Below, piece after piece: positions 17,610-27,371 of a DNA stretch of 64,000 nucleotides. The notes beneath the pieces were generated by a model. The model ran no database searches and was not told the origin of the DNA. It saw nothing but the letters and a program-made list of their open reading frames with translations. Position numbers and translations under genes: made by a program. Numbering within the stretch: the first letter of the stretch is position 1; the number at the start of each line of letters is the position of its first letter. The DNA is from Azotimanducus sp965199815 (lineage in GTDB: Bacteria > Pseudomonadota > Gammaproteobacteria > Pseudomonadales > Azotimanducaceae), in assembly GCA_965199815.1 (NCBI GenBank), contig CBDATE010000024.1, forward strand, positions 434,001-498,000, written 5' to 3'.

Positions 17610-19736
17610 TCAGCTCTGCTCGCTCATGAGCGTTTGCATAAGGAAGACAGCGACCAGCGCATCGCGCCGTGCGCGCTGATCGAGGTTGGCGGCTGCGCTG
17701 TGTCCACCTTCGGTGTTTTCGTAATACACCACCTCATGACCGGCCTCCATCATGCGCGCCGCCATCTTGCGCGCGTGCCCGGGATGCACACGATCATCTC
17801 GCGTCGAGGTGGTCAGAAACACAGGTGGATACTCGCTCTCGGCCTGCACCTGCTGATAGGGCGAATAGGCCGCCAGCCAGGCGCGTTCTTCCGGCACATC
17901 GGGGTCGCCGTATTCGCCTGTCCAGGACGCGCCAGCCAGCAGCTTGTGGTAGCGCAGCATATCGAGAAGCGGCACCGCGCTGACCACGGCACCAAAGAGA
18001 TCCGGGCGCTGTGTCAAGGCCACCCCGGTGAGCAGCCCGCCATTCGAGCCGCCATAGATGCCCAGTTGTGAAGCCTTGGTCAGATTGTTTTCGATCAGCC
18101 CCTCGGCGACGGCGAGAAAATCATCATACGCTCGCTGACGGTTGGCCTTGAGTGCGGCCTGATGCCAGGCGGGCCCGAACTCACCACCGCCACGAATGTT
18201 GGCAATGGCGTAACCGCCACCGGCTCCAAGCCAGGAAACAGCCAATGGCCCCAGATAGGAAGGTGTGAGGGCGATTTCAAACCCGCCATAGCCATACAGG
18301 AGAATGGGTACGGGCGTTGTTGCATCCTCCGGCAGGATCAGGAAATACGGCACCTTCGTGCCATCCCGAGAAGTGGCAAAGGCTTGTTGTGCCACGAGCC
18401 CCTCGGCCTCGAAGCGTGTTGGCAAGCGCGCGACGACTTGCGGGCTCCCGGCACCCTGAATCGCATACAACGTATCAGGCACAAGAAACTCTTCGAAATT
18501 CACCAGCACAAGGTCGCTGTATGAGCTCGATGAGACCAGCGACAGGCTGCCGGTTACCGGCAGCGACAGTTCGTCTGTGCGCCAGATTCCATCTCGTTGT
18601 GTGAGCCGCCACAAGCGCATGCGCACCTGCTCGGTGAGGCTCACGTAGAGGCCGGACTTGCTCACGCTCACGCCGCCAATGGCGCGCGTTGGTGTGGGTG
18701 CCACCAGCGTCTGAACGCCTGACACATCGCCTTCGAGCAGATCGGGAAAAGGCACCGCGATCAAGGCACCGGCAGTGTGCGTCGTGTCGGCAATCTTCCA
18801 GGGCGAGCGAAGGAGCGCGATGAGCTGGCCGTCATGCAGTCCGCGCCAGTCTATGTCCGTCGGCAAGGGGAGTAGCTGTGCTTCCTCGTCACTGTGCAGA
18901 TCGCCCAGAAACACCACCTCTTCGCGAAAAAACTCCGGCAGACTGACCGCAAAGGCATACACTCCGGCGGGGCTGCGAATCACCGTCGGTTGCACCAGCA
19001 TGTGGGTTTCGGGCACGGCGTACACCACGCGGCTCGCGGCAAGCGGCTGCGAGCGCTTCCACAAGCGCAACTCGGCGGCATACCCCGAGACTGTGGTCAA
19101 AAACCCATCTCCGGCCTTGCCGATCAGCAGATGGTCCTGATCGAGCCAGGCAACACTCTGCTTGGCTTCGCTGCTGACAAATCCGTCACTGACGAAGGAT
19201 TTGGTGAGCATATCGAATTCTCTCGCCACTACCGCATCGGCACCGCCACGCGAGAGCATGAGCATGCAGTGCCGGTATTCGGGAGCGAGACACTGACTCC
19301 CCTTGTACACCCAGTTCTCGCCTTCCTCCTCGGCGAGCGCGTCGAGGTCGAGCAGGGTCTCCCACTCCGGCTCTCCGGCCAGATAGGATTCAAGCGATGC
19401 GCTGCGCAGTATGCCGCGCACATGTACCTCGTCCTGCCAGAAGTTGCGCACCCGCTCGCCTGCCTGCGTGGCGTAGGCGATGCGGTCGGTCGCCGCATAC
19501 ACATCGAGCGCGGCCTGCTTGATCGCGGCAAAGCGCTCATCTCCCTCGAGGCGAGTACGAGAAGCATCGTTGTGGGTTTCAACCCAGGCCAGAGCCTTGT
19601 CTCCAAGTACATCCTCGAGCCAGAGGTAGGGATCATCTTCCATGCTGGCTCCCGCAGTTGTGCACATCAGCCATATCAGGGGGCAGACAGCCAGAGCGCA
19701 AACACGGAAAATTCTGGCAGTAAAACAAACAGGCAT
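17610..19736 (-). CDS. Prolyl oligopeptidase family serine peptidase (S9A), secreted
   Basis: A beta-propeller domain is followed by a peptidase domain. The catalytic Ser is in IYGGSNGGLLTG, the Asp in STRDDRVHPGHA and the His in NTEGGHSAAAN. It starts with DDPYLWLEDV as prolyl oligopeptidases do, after a signal peptide (CALAVCPLIWLMCTTAGA). The ATG at 19736 has a strong GGAGGAG site seven bases away; an upstream ATG at 19784 lacks one. It probably trims proline-containing peptides in the periplasm. It is the first gene of an operon with the esterase. Confidence 0.9.
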   Translation of the reverse strand: MPVCFTARIFRVCALAVCPLIWLMCTTAGASMEDDPYLWLEDVLGDKALAWVETHNDASRTRLEGDERFAAIKQAALDVYAATDRIAYATQAGERVRNFWQDEVHVRGILRSASLESYLAGEPEWETLLDLDALAEEEGENWVYKGSQCLAPEYRHCMLMLSRGGADAVVAREFDMLTKSFVSDGFVSSEAKQSVAWLDQDHLLIGKAGDGFLTTVSGYAAELRLWKRSQPLAASRVVYAVPETHMLVQPTVIRSPAGVYAFAVSLPEFFREEVVFLGDLHSDEEAQLLPLPTDIDWRGLHDGQLIALLRSPWKIADTTHTAGALIAVPFPDLLEGDVSGVQTLVAPTPTRAIGGVSVSKSGLYVSLTEQVRMRLWRLTQRDGIWRTDELSLPVTGSLSLVSSSSYSDLVLVNFEEFLVPDTLYAIQGAGSPQVVARLPTRFEAEGLVAQQAFATSRDGTKVPYFLILPEDATTPVPILLYGYGGFEIALTPSYLGPLAVSWLGAGGGYAIANIRGGGEFGPAWHQAALKANRQRAYDDFLAVAEGLIENNLTKASQLGIYGGSNGGLLTGVALTQRPDLFGAVVSAVPLLDMLRYHKLLAGASWTGEYGDPDVPEERAWLAAYSPYQQVQAESEYPPVFLTTSTRDDRVHPGHARKMAARMMEAGHEVVYYENTEGGHSAAANLDQRARRDALVAVFLMQTLMSEQS

Positions 19737-19827
19737 AGCATCTCCTCCAGTAATGCAGTGAACCCAGTGCGTTGATTGTCGCACGGATTGCGTGATTTGT
19801 TTGGTGTTGAATTGTTCAAGCCATCAC

Positions 19828-19854
19828 GGGAAACTCTGAATAACAGAGTTTCCC
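19828..19854 (-). repeat. Solo hairpin 5 of the multi-hairpin element
   Basis: It is a perfect 11-bp stem (gggaaactctg / cagagtttccc) with loop aataa on the plus strand. It is identical in arms to the terminal hairpin of the full copies at 32464-32490 and 57462-57488. It stands alone between the AlbA-domain gene and the prolyl oligopeptidase gene; I see no gene in 19737-20001. Confidence 0.88.
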
Positions 19855-20001
19855 TTCAAGAATAAACGAGGAAAAATAGCCCGCCATGCGGTCACAACTC
19901 TTCGCACCAACCACGAGCCTTGAATCGCAACCCACCGCCAGCGACGAGACGAATGACATCCGAGCGTTACGGCTGCAACACAATACCCTTGGCAACTGCG
20001 C

Positions 20002-21237
20002 TCATGGTTGAGCGTCCTTCCATAATCGAACGGTGAAGCGATCATCCTCTTCTACGAGATCAGGTTCCGTGCCGTTGTGTGCTCGCATTCCGCGCACGAT
20101 TTTTCTCGGTATTCCCAGCCCAGTCGCCTCCACATAGTTGTAATCACGCAGGATTTCCTTGACAAGCTCGTTTCTGGACGCTCGGCAGCCTGCCTTCATC
20201 TTGTCAATGGTTACGGTGTTGGGCAGCCGTCCGGGAGATACCACCTCCAGCCGGTCCGCATAAATCGACAACTCTATGTCCGACACCGTAATGGTGTAAT
20301 CGCGATGAACGATGGCATTGATGACCGCTTCGCGAACCGCCTCCAGCGAATAGTCCCAGCGCTGGCGCCTTGTTGCGCCTTCCTCGAGCCAGGCGACGGC
20401 GTTGATGTTTCGCCGTACGAAATCAATCGCCTGCTCGATCACACCTGTTTCCACCAATTCGCCGTCACGCGAGCGCAGCGCCACCGCCGGACCGCGAATC
20501 CGATCTCGTGCAACTGCCGCATAATCCTTCTCCAGGCCCGGATAGGCAACCGCCGTAATACCGGCTTGGGGCAAGTGACGAGTTGGCAGCCTTCCGAAAA
20601 TCAGAATCGAAGCAACCGTAGGAATAACGCGCCCCCGGTCTTCAATTGCCAGATCGGTATTGAGGAGGATCTGCGTCCAGGCTTTCTGGTCGTCTCTCTC
20701 CGGACAGCCCTGTTGGCGCGTGTCCCGGAAATAGGCTTCAAGACGACGCAAGTCCAGATCCTCCTTGCTGGTACCCGGAACCGGTTTGATGTCGTAGCGC
20801 AATCGCCCGGACTGTTGGTAGAGGCGTATTTCCTCCTCGTCCGTCGCATCTCGAGTGGTGGTCCCCGCACGAATCATTGCCACCCACGCTGAACCGCGTT
20901 TCGCCTTGTAAGGCTTGTCCGGTGCGTCTGCTGGCAGGCTGATCACGCCTATCGTCTTGCCATCTTCCAGCTCAAAATACTGCCAGAACGGCATCGGTGC
21001 CGGGCGAATGTGGTCGCGAGCTATGGCCATGACCCACTCTTCCACTGCCTTTGGTGCCCGGGTTAACCCCGATAGCGTACCGTCGTCCTCAACTCCAAGC
21101 AAAATATGGCCGCCCTCAAGGTTCAATAACGCCGCCATGCGCTGAGCAATTCGCGCGGGTTGAGCATCGTCGCGCTTGAACTCCACCCCGGAGTTTTCAC
21201 CGTTTTGAATCAGTTCGAGGAGTTCGATTCTGGTCAT
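20002..21237 (-). CDS. AlbA_2/Schlafen-type putative DNA- or RNA-binding ATP-binding protein
   Basis: The N-terminus (GVEFKRDDAQPARIAQRMAA, LNLEGGHILLGVEDDG) is a Schlafen/AlbA_2 domain. The C-terminal half carries the helical and ATPase-like region seen in these regulators (EAVREAVINAIVHRDYT, LEVVSPGRLPNTVTIDKMKA, VEATGLGIPRKIVRGMRAHN), related to GHKL-type folds. Proteins of this class act as transcription regulators or as parts of defence modules. ATG 21237 with an AAGGA site is preferred over 21285, which overlaps the upstream gene. It lies 16 bp after the TrlF-like gene and is almost certainly cotranscribed. The function is inferred by domain only. Confidence 0.8.
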   Translation of the reverse strand: MTRIELLELIQNGENSGVEFKRDDAQPARIAQRMAALLNLEGGHILLGVEDDGTLSGLTRAPKAVEEWVMAIARDHIRPAPMPFWQYFELEDGKTIGVISLPADAPDKPYKAKRGSAWVAMIRAGTTTRDATDEEEIRLYQQSGRLRYDIKPVPGTSKEDLDLRRLEAYFRDTRQQGCPERDDQKAWTQILLNTDLAIEDRGRVIPTVASILIFGRLPTRHLPQAGITAVAYPGLEKDYAAVARDRIRGPAVALRSRDGELVETGVIEQAIDFVRRNINAVAWLEEGATRRQRWDYSLEAVREAVINAIVHRDYTITVSDIELSIYADRLEVVSPGRLPNTVTIDKMKAGCRASRNELVKEILRDYNYVEATGLGIPRKIVRGMRAHNGTEPDLVEEDDRFTVRLWKDAQP

Positions 21238-21253
21238 GGGATATCCTTGCAAC

Positions 21254-23950
21254 TCAGAAGCCGTATTTGCGCCTGCGACGTTCAAACGCCTCCTCTCCGC
21301 CTTCTAGCAACTCCCCCACCAAATCCTTCACTGTACCTTTGTCTATCGACCCCATGTGTTCCGGCGCAACCGTGGCTCTGCCACTATCAGGCTCCCCCGA
21401 CGCACTCAGCCCCAGAATAAGTTCTGCGTCTCCAAGTACCGGAATATTTGCATTGTGAGTGGAAAACAGGAATTGACGCCGTTGCTTTTCCGTCCGCATA
21501 CGCGGAATTATGCCTTCAGTGATGAATCGGTTATCCAAATCGTCCTCTGGCTGGTCCACGACCAGTGGCGCATCAGACTCGAGCAGTACCAAAAGCAGAA
21601 CAGCGGTGGCCTTTTGGCCAGTGGACAAATCTTCAAGCGCCTGCCAGTTTTCGCAATGACCGGCAGCCGCTGTGTTCAACTCGAGCCGAGTGGTGGAGGG
21701 CAGATCCAGTTCCTCAACTCGCATGAGCGTTGCCGTTGATGCCGCCTTGAGTGAATCCGCCTGCCTGCCGGTAATTCCGTATTCGGATTTCAGGTCTGCA
21801 ACGCCTGCACGGCATGTCTCGACAAACGCTCTCAACGATAAGGTATCAACTTTCGCAAGCTGATCAATGGTTTCAACCAGCCGACCTCCAACTTCATCAC
21901 GAAGAAGCTGGAATAGCAGGTTGCGATCGCCGGCACATGCGACTCGGACTCGAACCCTCCCGCGCAGCTTATTCGTCACGCACTTGCCTGCCCGCTGTAA
22001 TGCCCTGAACTCTTCAGCCTTGATGTCTTCCCACTCGGCAAGCAAGTTTTGGCGTTTTTCCCTGTGTTCGTCGATAATACGTCGCAAGGCCAGCCGTCGT
22101 TCTCGTACCGGTCGCAGATTCTCCATACGACGACGCAAGCGAATGAACTCATCGCCATCGATCTTGTGCTTTTGTAGCTCCCGGAGTTTTTTCTCATAGC
22201 CCGCTTCCACGATCGCCTTGCGCTCATTGAAGCGTTCGTGAAGCCGCACCAACCCCTGATCGGCCTTCTCAAAGGCCGTTCTGGCGCGCGTGAATGCGAT
22301 CTCGAGATCGGAACCGAGTTTCTCCAGAATCCTGTCGGCTTCTCTCAACATCTCCTTTCCCGGCAAATCATGCAAAGCCTTCCCGGAAAGAAAAGCTCGA
22401 TCCAGAGGCAGCTCCCTGTGCAGTTCGTCGAGTCCGGTGCGCAGGGGTTCCAGTCGCTCGGGAATGGATTCGAGAATGCGCTCTTCGCGCACCAACAGGC
22501 TTTTTTCTTTCAGGTCGTCCTCCAAACCCGCCTCACGATACCGTTTCAGCATATCTTCCAATGCCGGAAGCGCCTCCAGAAGCTCATCGGCTTTTGTGAC
22601 TTCCTGCTCAGCATCAAGAATGGCCGAGCGAGAGCGTTGCAATGCCCGCCTCGTATCTTGCTTGCGCTCCGTCAAGCCGTCGGCGGGCGGCACAAACCGT
22701 TCGAGCAGCCCGGTCAGATTTTCAGGGCTTCTTGTGATTTCGGAAATCTCGTGCTGACCATAGACCTCGACCCCGGGAAGCACATCGGCAGCCATGAGAT
22801 TCATCATTTCACCACTTTCGGCATCGCGCACAACAGGAGGATTGGGAATGGTGCGCTCAATCCGATAGCATTTGGGGTTGGGATGAGGGCTACGCACGAG
22901 CAGGGTTATCTTTGTGCCACTCTGGAGTACCCGGACGACGATACCTTTGTGGTTGGCTCGTGCCTCGTCACCGACCGGCTCCAGCCCCAGCACACACCTC
23001 AGGCTGGCAATGACAGTGGATTTTCCCGCACCCCGGCCACCAACAAGAACATTCAAATGGGGGTTAAAGCGCAACTTGGCACCGCCAAGGAAACCTCCCT
23101 GCCAGGACATCTCCACAAACCTGGCATGAGGGTTCGCCCCCGGGTCACCGTGTAATCTGATTCTGGATCCCGGGTCAAGGAAGGCTTGCCTTAGCCCCTC
23201 AATGCCCACTTCAGACATTTTGATGTGGCAACTGGCCGATGGATGCTCAAGGTCATCAGGAGAGGCGACATCCCTGGCGTTCACGACGGCAATGGCCAGA
23301 TTTCGCTCAGGGGTGCACCTGCGCCTGTACTCCGCATCCTTGTTTTCCACGATCCTGCGAATACCGGAGTCCAGCGTCTCGACAGGACCGGGAATCTGTA
23401 TGGCGCTCAGGTTCACATCTTGCCAGGCCCGTATTCTTGCCTGACCCTGCAGCACTCTGAATAACCCCTTGTCACCGGTTACGTGTGCAGCGATGCAGAG
23501 GCCCCCCTGACTGCGAACTCCGGCAAGAATTTCCGTGAACGACTTTTCAGCCAGGGTGCTTGAGGTCGCAGTTTCACGGATGCCGAATTCCCCAAGAAAT
23601 CGCTCCAGCTCCGCAACCCTCGTATTGGGTGAGTACAGGCACAGGACATGGATGCCTTCCCGAGAACCGAGTTCAAATCCGGGGAAGACTGTAATGCAAC
23701 GATCTTTCGCTGCTTGTCGAATTGCCTCCACTCCCCCGACATGGTTGTGATCAGTGACCGCCATCGCGGTAATGTGCAACTCTTCAGCCTTTTCAACCAG
23801 GCTCTGGACATATTCGGCCTCACCAATCGGTGCCGAATGACCGCGATAGGTACTCGCATAGTGATGCGGGTTTACCTGAAGTGCACATCGATGAAATTCT
23901 GCCCCCACCATCAACCGAGAAGTGGCGGAACCCAGCTCATCAGTGCTCAT
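21254..23950 (-). CDS. PHP-domain plus SMC-like ATPase (TrlF-like family)
   Basis: An N-terminal PHP phosphoesterase domain (AVTDHNHVGGVEAI near residue 60, then FPGFELGSREGIHVL) is fused to an ABC/SMC-type ATPase. Walker A is VGGRGAGKST near residue 305 and the signature-like segment is LSTGQKATAVLLLVLLES. Walker B is LVVDQPEDDLD near residue 800, and the switch His is in FSTHNANIPVLGD. Roughly 350 residues between the nucleotide motifs are helical and charged, consistent with a coiled coil. The family pairs a metal-dependent nuclease or phosphatase with a DNA-sensing ATPase. A strong AGGAGAG site precedes ATG 23950. Together with the AlbA-domain gene it looks like a two-gene accessory, possibly anti-phage, module; this is inference. 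Confidence 0.82.
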   Translation of the reverse strand: MSTDELGSATSRLMVGAEFHRCALQVNPHHYASTYRGHSAPIGEAEYVQSLVEKAEELHITAMAVTDHNHVGGVEAIRQAAKDRCITVFPGFELGSREGIHVLCLYSPNTRVAELERFLGEFGIRETATSSTLAEKSFTEILAGVRSQGGLCIAAHVTGDKGLFRVLQGQARIRAWQDVNLSAIQIPGPVETLDSGIRRIVENKDAEYRRRCTPERNLAIAVVNARDVASPDDLEHPSASCHIKMSEVGIEGLRQAFLDPGSRIRLHGDPGANPHARFVEMSWQGGFLGGAKLRFNPHLNVLVGGRGAGKSTVIASLRCVLGLEPVGDEARANHKGIVVRVLQSGTKITLLVRSPHPNPKCYRIERTIPNPPVVRDAESGEMMNLMAADVLPGVEVYGQHEISEITRSPENLTGLLERFVPPADGLTERKQDTRRALQRSRSAILDAEQEVTKADELLEALPALEDMLKRYREAGLEDDLKEKSLLVREERILESIPERLEPLRTGLDELHRELPLDRAFLSGKALHDLPGKEMLREADRILEKLGSDLEIAFTRARTAFEKADQGLVRLHERFNERKAIVEAGYEKKLRELQKHKIDGDEFIRLRRRMENLRPVRERRLALRRIIDEHREKRQNLLAEWEDIKAEEFRALQRAGKCVTNKLRGRVRVRVACAGDRNLLFQLLRDEVGGRLVETIDQLAKVDTLSLRAFVETCRAGVADLKSEYGITGRQADSLKAASTATLMRVEELDLPSTTRLELNTAAAGHCENWQALEDLSTGQKATAVLLLVLLESDAPLVVDQPEDDLDNRFITEGIIPRMRTEKQRRQFLFSTHNANIPVLGDAELILGLSASGEPDSGRATVAPEHMGSIDKGTVKDLVGELLEGGEEAFERRRRKYGF

Positions 23951-24143
23951 TCAATCTCTCCTGGCAAGCAAGCCTGTTTTACGGTTCGCACAGAGGGATT
24001 TCCATTCGCTTTTTGAGAGGGATGCACACCGACTCAAGCTGCGTGAATACGGAGGTCGTCTGTCAGTGGATTGGAATTGTAGCCCGGTTTGCGGCTTTCT
24101 TTCCGCATCCAACCTTGAAGCACAATCCGGAGTGCGCCAACAC
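23951..24143. other. Intergenic region between dnaJ and the TrlF-like gene
   Basis: About 190 bp with no gene. I see only weak hairpins and no clear terminator or promoter, but the change from the housekeeping heat-shock operon to an accessory module occurs here. Confidence 0.5.
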
Positions 24144-25262
24144 CTACTTCTTGCCTGTGTCGAAAAAGTCCTTCAACTTGCCGCGCCAGCCATTCGCCTG
24201 CGGGGAATGCGTGTCCTCGTGGCCACGAAGTGCCTTGTCGAATTCCTGCAAGAGCTTTCGCTGCCTGGCATTCAGGTTCACCGGCGTTTCCACGCGAAGC
24301 TGGCAATAGATATCTCCCACCGGGCCACCGCGCACCGGCTTGACACCCTTGCCGCGCAGCTTGAAGAGCTTGCCTGACTGGGTGCCGGCAGGAACATCTA
24401 TGCGCGCCCGCCCGGTCAGGGTTGGCACTTCAACGCTGCCGCCCAGGGTCGCCTGCACGATTCCTATGGGGACTTCGCACCACAGATGTTGTGCCTTGCG
24501 CTCGAATATGGCGTGTGGCTTGATGTCAACCTCGACATACAGGTTGCCACGCTCTCCACCGGGCTCGCTTCGTTCGCCCTCCCCTGCCAGCCGAATCTGG
24601 TCGCCGACATCAACGCCCGGCGGCACATTGACTGACAGAGTACGCCGCTGCTCGACCTGACCCTGACCGCGGCAGGCGGGACAAGGGTCGGGAATGATGT
24701 GCCCGCGCCCGCCACAGCGCCGACAGGTCTGCTCGACCGAAAAAAAACCCTGAGATGTACGGGTGACCCCTGCGCCTTGACAGGCAGTGCATGTTACCGG
24801 CGAGGTGCCCTTGCGCGCACCGGAACCGGAGCACTCCCCGCATGTAACGCGCGAAGGTATGCGCAGCTTGATCTCGTCACCATTGACCGCCTGCTCGAGA
24901 GTGAGATTGACCTTGTAGCGAAAGTCACGCCCGCGCGCTCTGCGCGCTCCCCTCGTCTGGCCGAAGACATCTCCAAAAATATCTCCGAAGACATCACCGA
25001 AGCCGCGCGCGGAAAAGCCGCCCTGCTGCGCTTCCTTGACACCCGCGTGACCAAATTGATCGTAGGCCGCCCGCTGCTCCTTATCGGACAGGACATCATA
25101 GGCTTCCGATGCCTCCTTGAAGCCTTCGGCTGCCTTTTCATCATCCGGGTTTCGATCCGGATGCAGCTTCATGGCGAGGCGTCGATACGCCTTCTTGATT
25201 GCATCCGGTTCGGCAGTACGCGGGACTCCCAGAACTTCATAATAATCACGCTGATCAGACAT
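24144..25262 (-). CDS. dnaJ: Chaperone protein DnaJ
   Basis: It is an Hsp40 co-chaperone that stimulates DnaK ATPase activity. The J domain has HPD in KLHPDRNPDD, followed by a Gly/Phe-rich linker (GGFSARGFGDVFGDIFGDVF). Four CXXCXGXG zinc-finger repeats follow (CGECSGSG, CTACQGAG, CRRCGGRG, CPACRGQG), then the substrate-binding barrels. At 372 residues it is full length. It follows dnaK by 44 bp and ends the hrcA-grpE-dnaK-dnaJ cluster. Confidence 0.97.
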   Translation of the reverse strand: MSDQRDYYEVLGVPRTAEPDAIKKAYRRLAMKLHPDRNPDDEKAAEGFKEASEAYDVLSDKEQRAAYDQFGHAGVKEAQQGGFSARGFGDVFGDIFGDVFGQTRGARRARGRDFRYKVNLTLEQAVNGDEIKLRIPSRVTCGECSGSGARKGTSPVTCTACQGAGVTRTSQGFFSVEQTCRRCGGRGHIIPDPCPACRGQGQVEQRRTLSVNVPPGVDVGDQIRLAGEGERSEPGGERGNLYVEVDIKPHAIFERKAQHLWCEVPIGIVQATLGGSVEVPTLTGRARIDVPAGTQSGKLFKLRGKGVKPVRGGPVGDIYCQLRVETPVNLNARQRKLLQEFDKALRGHEDTHSPQANGWRGKLKDFFDTGKK

Positions 25263-25306
25263 GAAACGCTGATACCCCTGTCACTCCCGATTGACTGAAA
25301 TACCCC

Positions 25307-27262
25307 TCAGGAGGTTTTTCTGGTCTCCTCGTCATCGCGAACTTCTTCGAATTCGGCATCCACAGCATCGTCTGTATAAGTTTCATTGACAGCAGAATCC
25401 GGGCCAGCGTCGGCACCGCCCGCCTGCGTGGCATCAGAGGTTTGCGCGGCATACAGTTTCTGCGCAATGACCGCCGAGGCGCTCGACAGGGCTTCTACCC
25501 TGGCCTCGAGGTCCTCCTTGGAAGCCTCGCCCTTGAGCGCTTCTTCAAGATTCTGCGCGGCATTTTCCACCGCTTGCTTTTCTTCGGCGGTGACCGTATC
25601 CGGTGCCTCGTTCAGGCTCTTGCGCGCCGAGTGCACCAGAGCATCTGCCTGATTGCGCACCTGCACCATCTCCTCGAAAGCCTTGTCCTCTTCCGAATGC
25701 GCTTCGGCTTCGCGCACCATATGGTCGATCTCTTCGTCGGACAAACCGCTTGATGCCTTGATGATGATGGACTGCTCCTTGTTGGTCGCCTTGTCCTTGG
25801 CCGATACGTTGAGAATACCGTTCGCGTCTATATCAAAGCTGACCTCGATCTGCGGCATGCCACGCGGTGCGGGCGGTATGTCACCGAGATCAAAGCGACC
25901 GAGCGACTTGTTTCCGGCGGCTTGCTTGCGCTCACCCTGAAGGACATGGATGGTAACTGCCGTCTGCTTGTCTTCAGCAGTCGAGAACACCTGATTCTTG
26001 CGTGTCGGGATAGTGGTGTTCTTGTCGATGAGTACACTCATCACTCCGCCAAGTGTCTCGATTCCCAGTGACAGCGGTGTCACGTCGAGCAGGAGAACAT
26101 CCTTGACATCTCCGGAAAGCACGGCCGCCTGCACCGCTGCCCCGTATGCCACGGCCTCGTCGGGATTGACATCCTTCTTCGGCTCACGGCCAAAGAAGGT
26201 CTTCACCTTGTCCTGCACCAGCGGCATGCGCGTCTGCCCGCCGATGAGAATGACATCGGAAATATCACTGACCTTGAGCCCGGCATCCGTCAGGGCGGTG
26301 CGGCACGGGCCGAGGGTCTGCTCGATGAGGGATTCCACCAGAGATTCGAGCTTGGCGCGCGTGAGCTTGAGCACCAGATGCTTGGGGCCGGATGCATCCG
26401 CGGTGATGTAGGGCAGATTGATCTCTGTCTGCTGGCTGCTGGAGAGCTCGATCTTGGCCTTTTCTGCGGCTTCCTTGAGGCGCTGCAAGGCGAGTGGATC
26501 CTTGTGCAGATCCACGCCGTTGGAGCGTTTGAATTCATCGGCGATGTATTCGATCAGCACCATGTCGATATCTTCCCCGCCGAGGAAGGTGTCACCATTG
26601 GTGGACAGGACCTCGAACTGCTGTTCACCATCCACCGAGGCAATCTCGATGATGGATATATCGAAGGTGCCGCCACCCAGGTCATACACCGCAATCTTGC
26701 GGTCGCCCTCTTCCCGGTCCACGCCATGTGCAAGCGCTGCCGCGGTCGGCTCGTTGATGATGCGCTTGACCTCGAGCCCGGCAATCCTGCCGGCATCCTT
26801 GGTGGCCTGGCGCTGCGAGTCATTGAAGTAGGCCGGTACGGTAATCACCGCCTCGGTCACCGTCTCGCCCAGATAGTCCTCGGCCGTGCGCTTCATTTTC
26901 TTCAGCACTTCGGCGCTGATCTGTGGCGGTGCCAGGCGTTCGTCCTTGACGACAATCCATGCGTCACCATTCCTGGCCTCGCAGATCTCGTAGGGCACCA
27001 TGGCGATATCTCGCTGTACCACCTCGTCCTTGAACCGACGCCCAATCAGGCGCTTGACGGCAAACAGCGTGTTGAGAGGATTGGTGACCGCCTGACGCTT
27101 GGCGGATTGTCCGACCAGAATCTCCTTGTCGTCCGTGTAGGCGACAATAGACGGCGTGGTGCGATCACCTTCCGAGTTTTCAATGACCCTGACTGAACCG
27201 CCTTCCTGCACTGCTACGCAGGAATTGGTGGTGCCAAGGTCAATGCCGATAATTTTTCCCAT
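25307..27262 (-). CDS. dnaK: Chaperone protein DnaK (Hsp70)
   Basis: It is an ATP-dependent foldase of 651 residues. The phosphate-1 motif is GIDLGTTNSCVAV, and the nucleotide domain includes AVYDLGGGTFDISIIE and VILIGGQTRMPLVQ. The substrate-binding domain begins at LLLDVTPLSLGIETLGGVM. The C-terminus is acidic (DAEFEEVRDDEE), carrying an EEV-like tail. It lies between grpE and dnaJ. The 109-bp leader is AT-rich around 27342-27356; a perfect CTTGAA is present there but no matching sigma-32 -10 element. Confidence 0.98.
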   Translation of the reverse strand: MGKIIGIDLGTTNSCVAVQEGGSVRVIENSEGDRTTPSIVAYTDDKEILVGQSAKRQAVTNPLNTLFAVKRLIGRRFKDEVVQRDIAMVPYEICEARNGDAWIVVKDERLAPPQISAEVLKKMKRTAEDYLGETVTEAVITVPAYFNDSQRQATKDAGRIAGLEVKRIINEPTAAALAHGVDREEGDRKIAVYDLGGGTFDISIIEIASVDGEQQFEVLSTNGDTFLGGEDIDMVLIEYIADEFKRSNGVDLHKDPLALQRLKEAAEKAKIELSSSQQTEINLPYITADASGPKHLVLKLTRAKLESLVESLIEQTLGPCRTALTDAGLKVSDISDVILIGGQTRMPLVQDKVKTFFGREPKKDVNPDEAVAYGAAVQAAVLSGDVKDVLLLDVTPLSLGIETLGGVMSVLIDKNTTIPTRKNQVFSTAEDKQTAVTIHVLQGERKQAAGNKSLGRFDLGDIPPAPRGMPQIEVSFDIDANGILNVSAKDKATNKEQSIIIKASSGLSDEEIDHMVREAEAHSEEDKAFEEMVQVRNQADALVHSARKSLNEAPDTVTAEEKQAVENAAQNLEEALKGEASKEDLEARVEALSSASAVIAQKLYAAQTSDATQAGGADAGPDSAVNETYTDDAVDAEFEEVRDDEETRKTS

Positions 27263-27371
27263 GATGACTCCGGTTATCTTGGTTGAATGTCCTGCTCGTT
27301 TGGCTGGCGCGAACGCGAATGCCTCATGCCAGCTCGATATATATATGTATATTTGCCCGATTCTCGTGACT

